Assembly: GCA_037969175.1 (NCBI GenBank)
Contig: JBBKWX010000222.1
Coordinates: forward strand, 1 to 5,777
Length of the DNA: 5,777 bases
Reading direction: 5' to 3'
From: JBBKWX01 sp037969175
GTDB taxonomy: Bacteria > Bacteroidota > Bacteroidia > AKYH767-A > JBBKVM01
The notes under the pieces are model-generated. The model did not search any database, was not told the origin of the DNA, and worked only from the letters and a program-made list of their open reading frames with translations. The stretch's first letter is position 1; every line of letters starts with the position of its first letter. This document shows positions 4,483-5,777 of this stretch, piece by piece. A program made the translations under genes and the position numbers.

Positions 4483-5777
4483 ATGTTATCGGTATCAAAT
4501 TTATCCCTGAGATACGGGAAGAGAGTATTATTCGAAGATGTGAACCTCAAATTCATACCCGGGAATTGCTATGGAGTTATTGGTGCCAACGGTGCCGGTA
4601 AATCTACATTTATCAAGATCCTCAGTGGAGAAATAGAACCGAATACCGGTCAGGTGATCATTGGTCAGGGTGAGCGTATGAGTACGCTAAGCCAGAATCA
4701 CTTTGCTTTCGATACCTGTCAGGTTTTGCAAACCGTGATCATGGGGAATACCAAGCTCTGGGATCTGATGCAGGAGAAGGATACCTTGTATGCCAAGCCT
4801 GATTTCAATGATGCCGATGGCCACCGTGCCGGCGAACTGGAAACTCAATTTGCGGAGATGGAAGGATGGAATGCGGAAAGCGATGCAGCCAACCTGCTGA
4901 GTGGACTGGGTGTGAAGGAAGAGCAGCACGGCAAGCTGATGAGCGAGCTGAGCGGTAAAGAGAAGATCCGTGTGCTATTGGCGCAGGCGCTCTTTGGTAA
5001 CCCGGAGATACTTCTACTGGATGAGCCGACGAATGACCTGGATGTGGAGACCATCACCTGGCTCGAAAACTTTCTTGCGGATTACGAAAACACGGTTATC
5101 GTAGTATCTCACGACAGACACTTTTTGGATACCGTTTGTACCCATGTTGCGGATATTGACTTTAGCAAGATCCAGCTTTTTGCAGGTAACTATACCTTCT
5201 GGTATGAAAGCTCTCAGCTTGCATTGCGTCAGCGTTCGGATCAAAATAAAAAGACAGAAGATAAGCGTAAAGAATTACAGGAATTTGTGGAACGATTCTC
5301 TGCGAATGCAAGTAAATCGAAACAAGCAACAAGTCGTAAGAAATTGTTGGAGAAATTGGTTTTTGAAGACATCAAACCTTCTTCAAGAAAATATCCGGGT
5401 ATCATTTTCAAACCCGATCGCGATGCCGGTGATCAGATCCTGAATGTAGAGAATCTTGCAAAGACCTCTGCAGAAGGAAAATTATTATTCTCAAATATTA
5501 CTTTCAATCTGGACAAGGGGGATAAAGTAGCTTTCGTTTCAAGAGAGCATATTGCGATCACACGTTTGTTCCAGATTCTTGTAGGTGAAGTAGAAGCCGA
5601 CAAAGGAGAATTCGCCTGGGGTAGCACCATCACAAGTGCATATCTGCCAAACGAGAATGCACATTATTTCAATGCAGAAGATAATCTGGTAGACTGGCTG
5701 CGTCAATTTTCAAAAGATAAAGACGAAACCTTCATCCGAGGATTCCTTGGAAAGATGTTGTTCTCCGGAGAAGAAGT
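4483..5777 (+). CDS. ybiT: ABC-F family ATPase, YbiT-like (3' end beyond window)
   Basis: 431 codons are present; E. coli YbiT has about 530, so roughly 100 are missing. ABC-F proteins have two ATPase domains on one chain, no membrane segments, and act on ribosomes. Domain 1 has Walker A GANGAGKST (34-42), a Q-loop near Q71, an arm insert at about 85-135, the signature LSGKEK (156-161), Walker B ILLLDEP (176-182) and the switch SHDRHF (209-214). The linker RFSANASKSKQATSRKK (271-287) and PSSRKYP (299-305) closely match YbiT. Domain 2 begins near 319, but its Walker A has decayed: S353-R-E-H-I-A-I359-T360 where GxxxxGKT is expected, so the ATP-binding lysine is gone. The domain 1 signature also has K159 for the second glycine of LSGGE. 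The domain 2 signature, Walker B and switch lie beyond the edge. No frameshift explains the change. The ATG start sits at the usual N-terminus, before the YGKRVLFEDV strand. GC content falls from about 56% (4801-5040) to 38% (5281-5580). Family is secure; exact orthology to YbiT less so. Confidence 0.93.
   Translation, partial: MLSVSNLSLRYGKRVLFEDVNLKFIPGNCYGVIGANGAGKSTFIKILSGEIEPNTGQVIIGQGERMSTLSQNHFAFDTCQVLQTVIMGNTKLWDLMQEKDTLYAKPDFNDADGHRAGELETQFAEMEGWNAESDAANLLSGLGVKEEQHGKLMSELSGKEKIRVLLAQALFGNPEILLLDEPTNDLDVETITWLENFLADYENTVIVVSHDRHFLDTVCTHVADIDFSKIQLFAGNYTFWYESSQLALRQRSDQNKKTEDKRKELQEFVERFSANASKSKQATSRKKLLEKLVFEDIKPSSRKYPGIIFKPDRDAGDQILNVENLAKTSAEGKLLFSNITFNLDKGDKVAFVSREHIAITRLFQILVGEVEADKGEFAWGSTITSAYLPNENAHYFNAEDNLVDWLRQFSKDKDETFIRGFLGKMLFSGEE

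Noticed and set aside
5539..5562. Frameshift as the cause of the missing Walker A in ATPase domain 2
   Set aside because: Neither other frame restores a GxxxxGKT motif, and YbiT-like sequence continues in frame on both sides.
4687..5633. Several open frames (four minus, one plus) of 66-99 codons
   Set aside because: All overlap the ABC-F gene, whose motifs fix the real frame.

Overview
The window looks like chromosomal DNA from a member of the Bacteroidota. Three things point there. Two proteins end in type IX secretion (T9SS) type A sorting domains. Promoter-like sites resemble the phylum's TAnnTTTG -7 box, and no start codon has a clear Shine-Dalgarno sequence. The truncated gene at the right edge is a YbiT-like ABC-F ATPase of a divergent type I associate with this phylum. 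Nothing here fixes a lower rank.

Layout from left to right. Bases 1-455 hold the 5' part of an unrecognised gene on the minus strand, running off the left edge. Diverging from it, 468-2150 encodes a secreted protein with a signal peptide, seven repeats of about 60-67 residues (probably a seven-bladed beta-propeller) and a C-terminal sorting domain. A 172-base gap follows, with a perfect hairpin right after the stop and a tandem 14-mer. A second gene of the same design lies at 2323-3978 and matches the first repeat by repeat, so the pair arose by duplication of a whole seven-repeat gene. About 500 bases without a gene follow, holding degenerate repeats and a large imperfect palindrome (4305-4433). 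That palindrome ends just upstream of the best promoter match in the window (4456-4463), which serves the ABC-F gene starting at 4483 and cut off by the right edge.

How the parts work together: the two propeller proteins should cross the inner membrane by Sec, then the outer membrane by T9SS, and end up on the cell surface or released. Their ligand or role cannot be read from the sequence, and no T9SS machinery gene is present. The ABC-F gene is a separate cytosolic, ribosome-related function with no evident link to them.

The most useful observations are: (a) an 11-T run in the first propeller gene's signal-peptide region, where loss of one T would bring an ATG into frame; (b) paired degeneration of one composite ATP site in the ABC-F protein; (c) unusually high DNA similarity at the 3' ends of the two paralogues; (d) related AATTACGA repeats just downstream of both paralogues. 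I found no convincing evidence for a wholly new multi-gene system.
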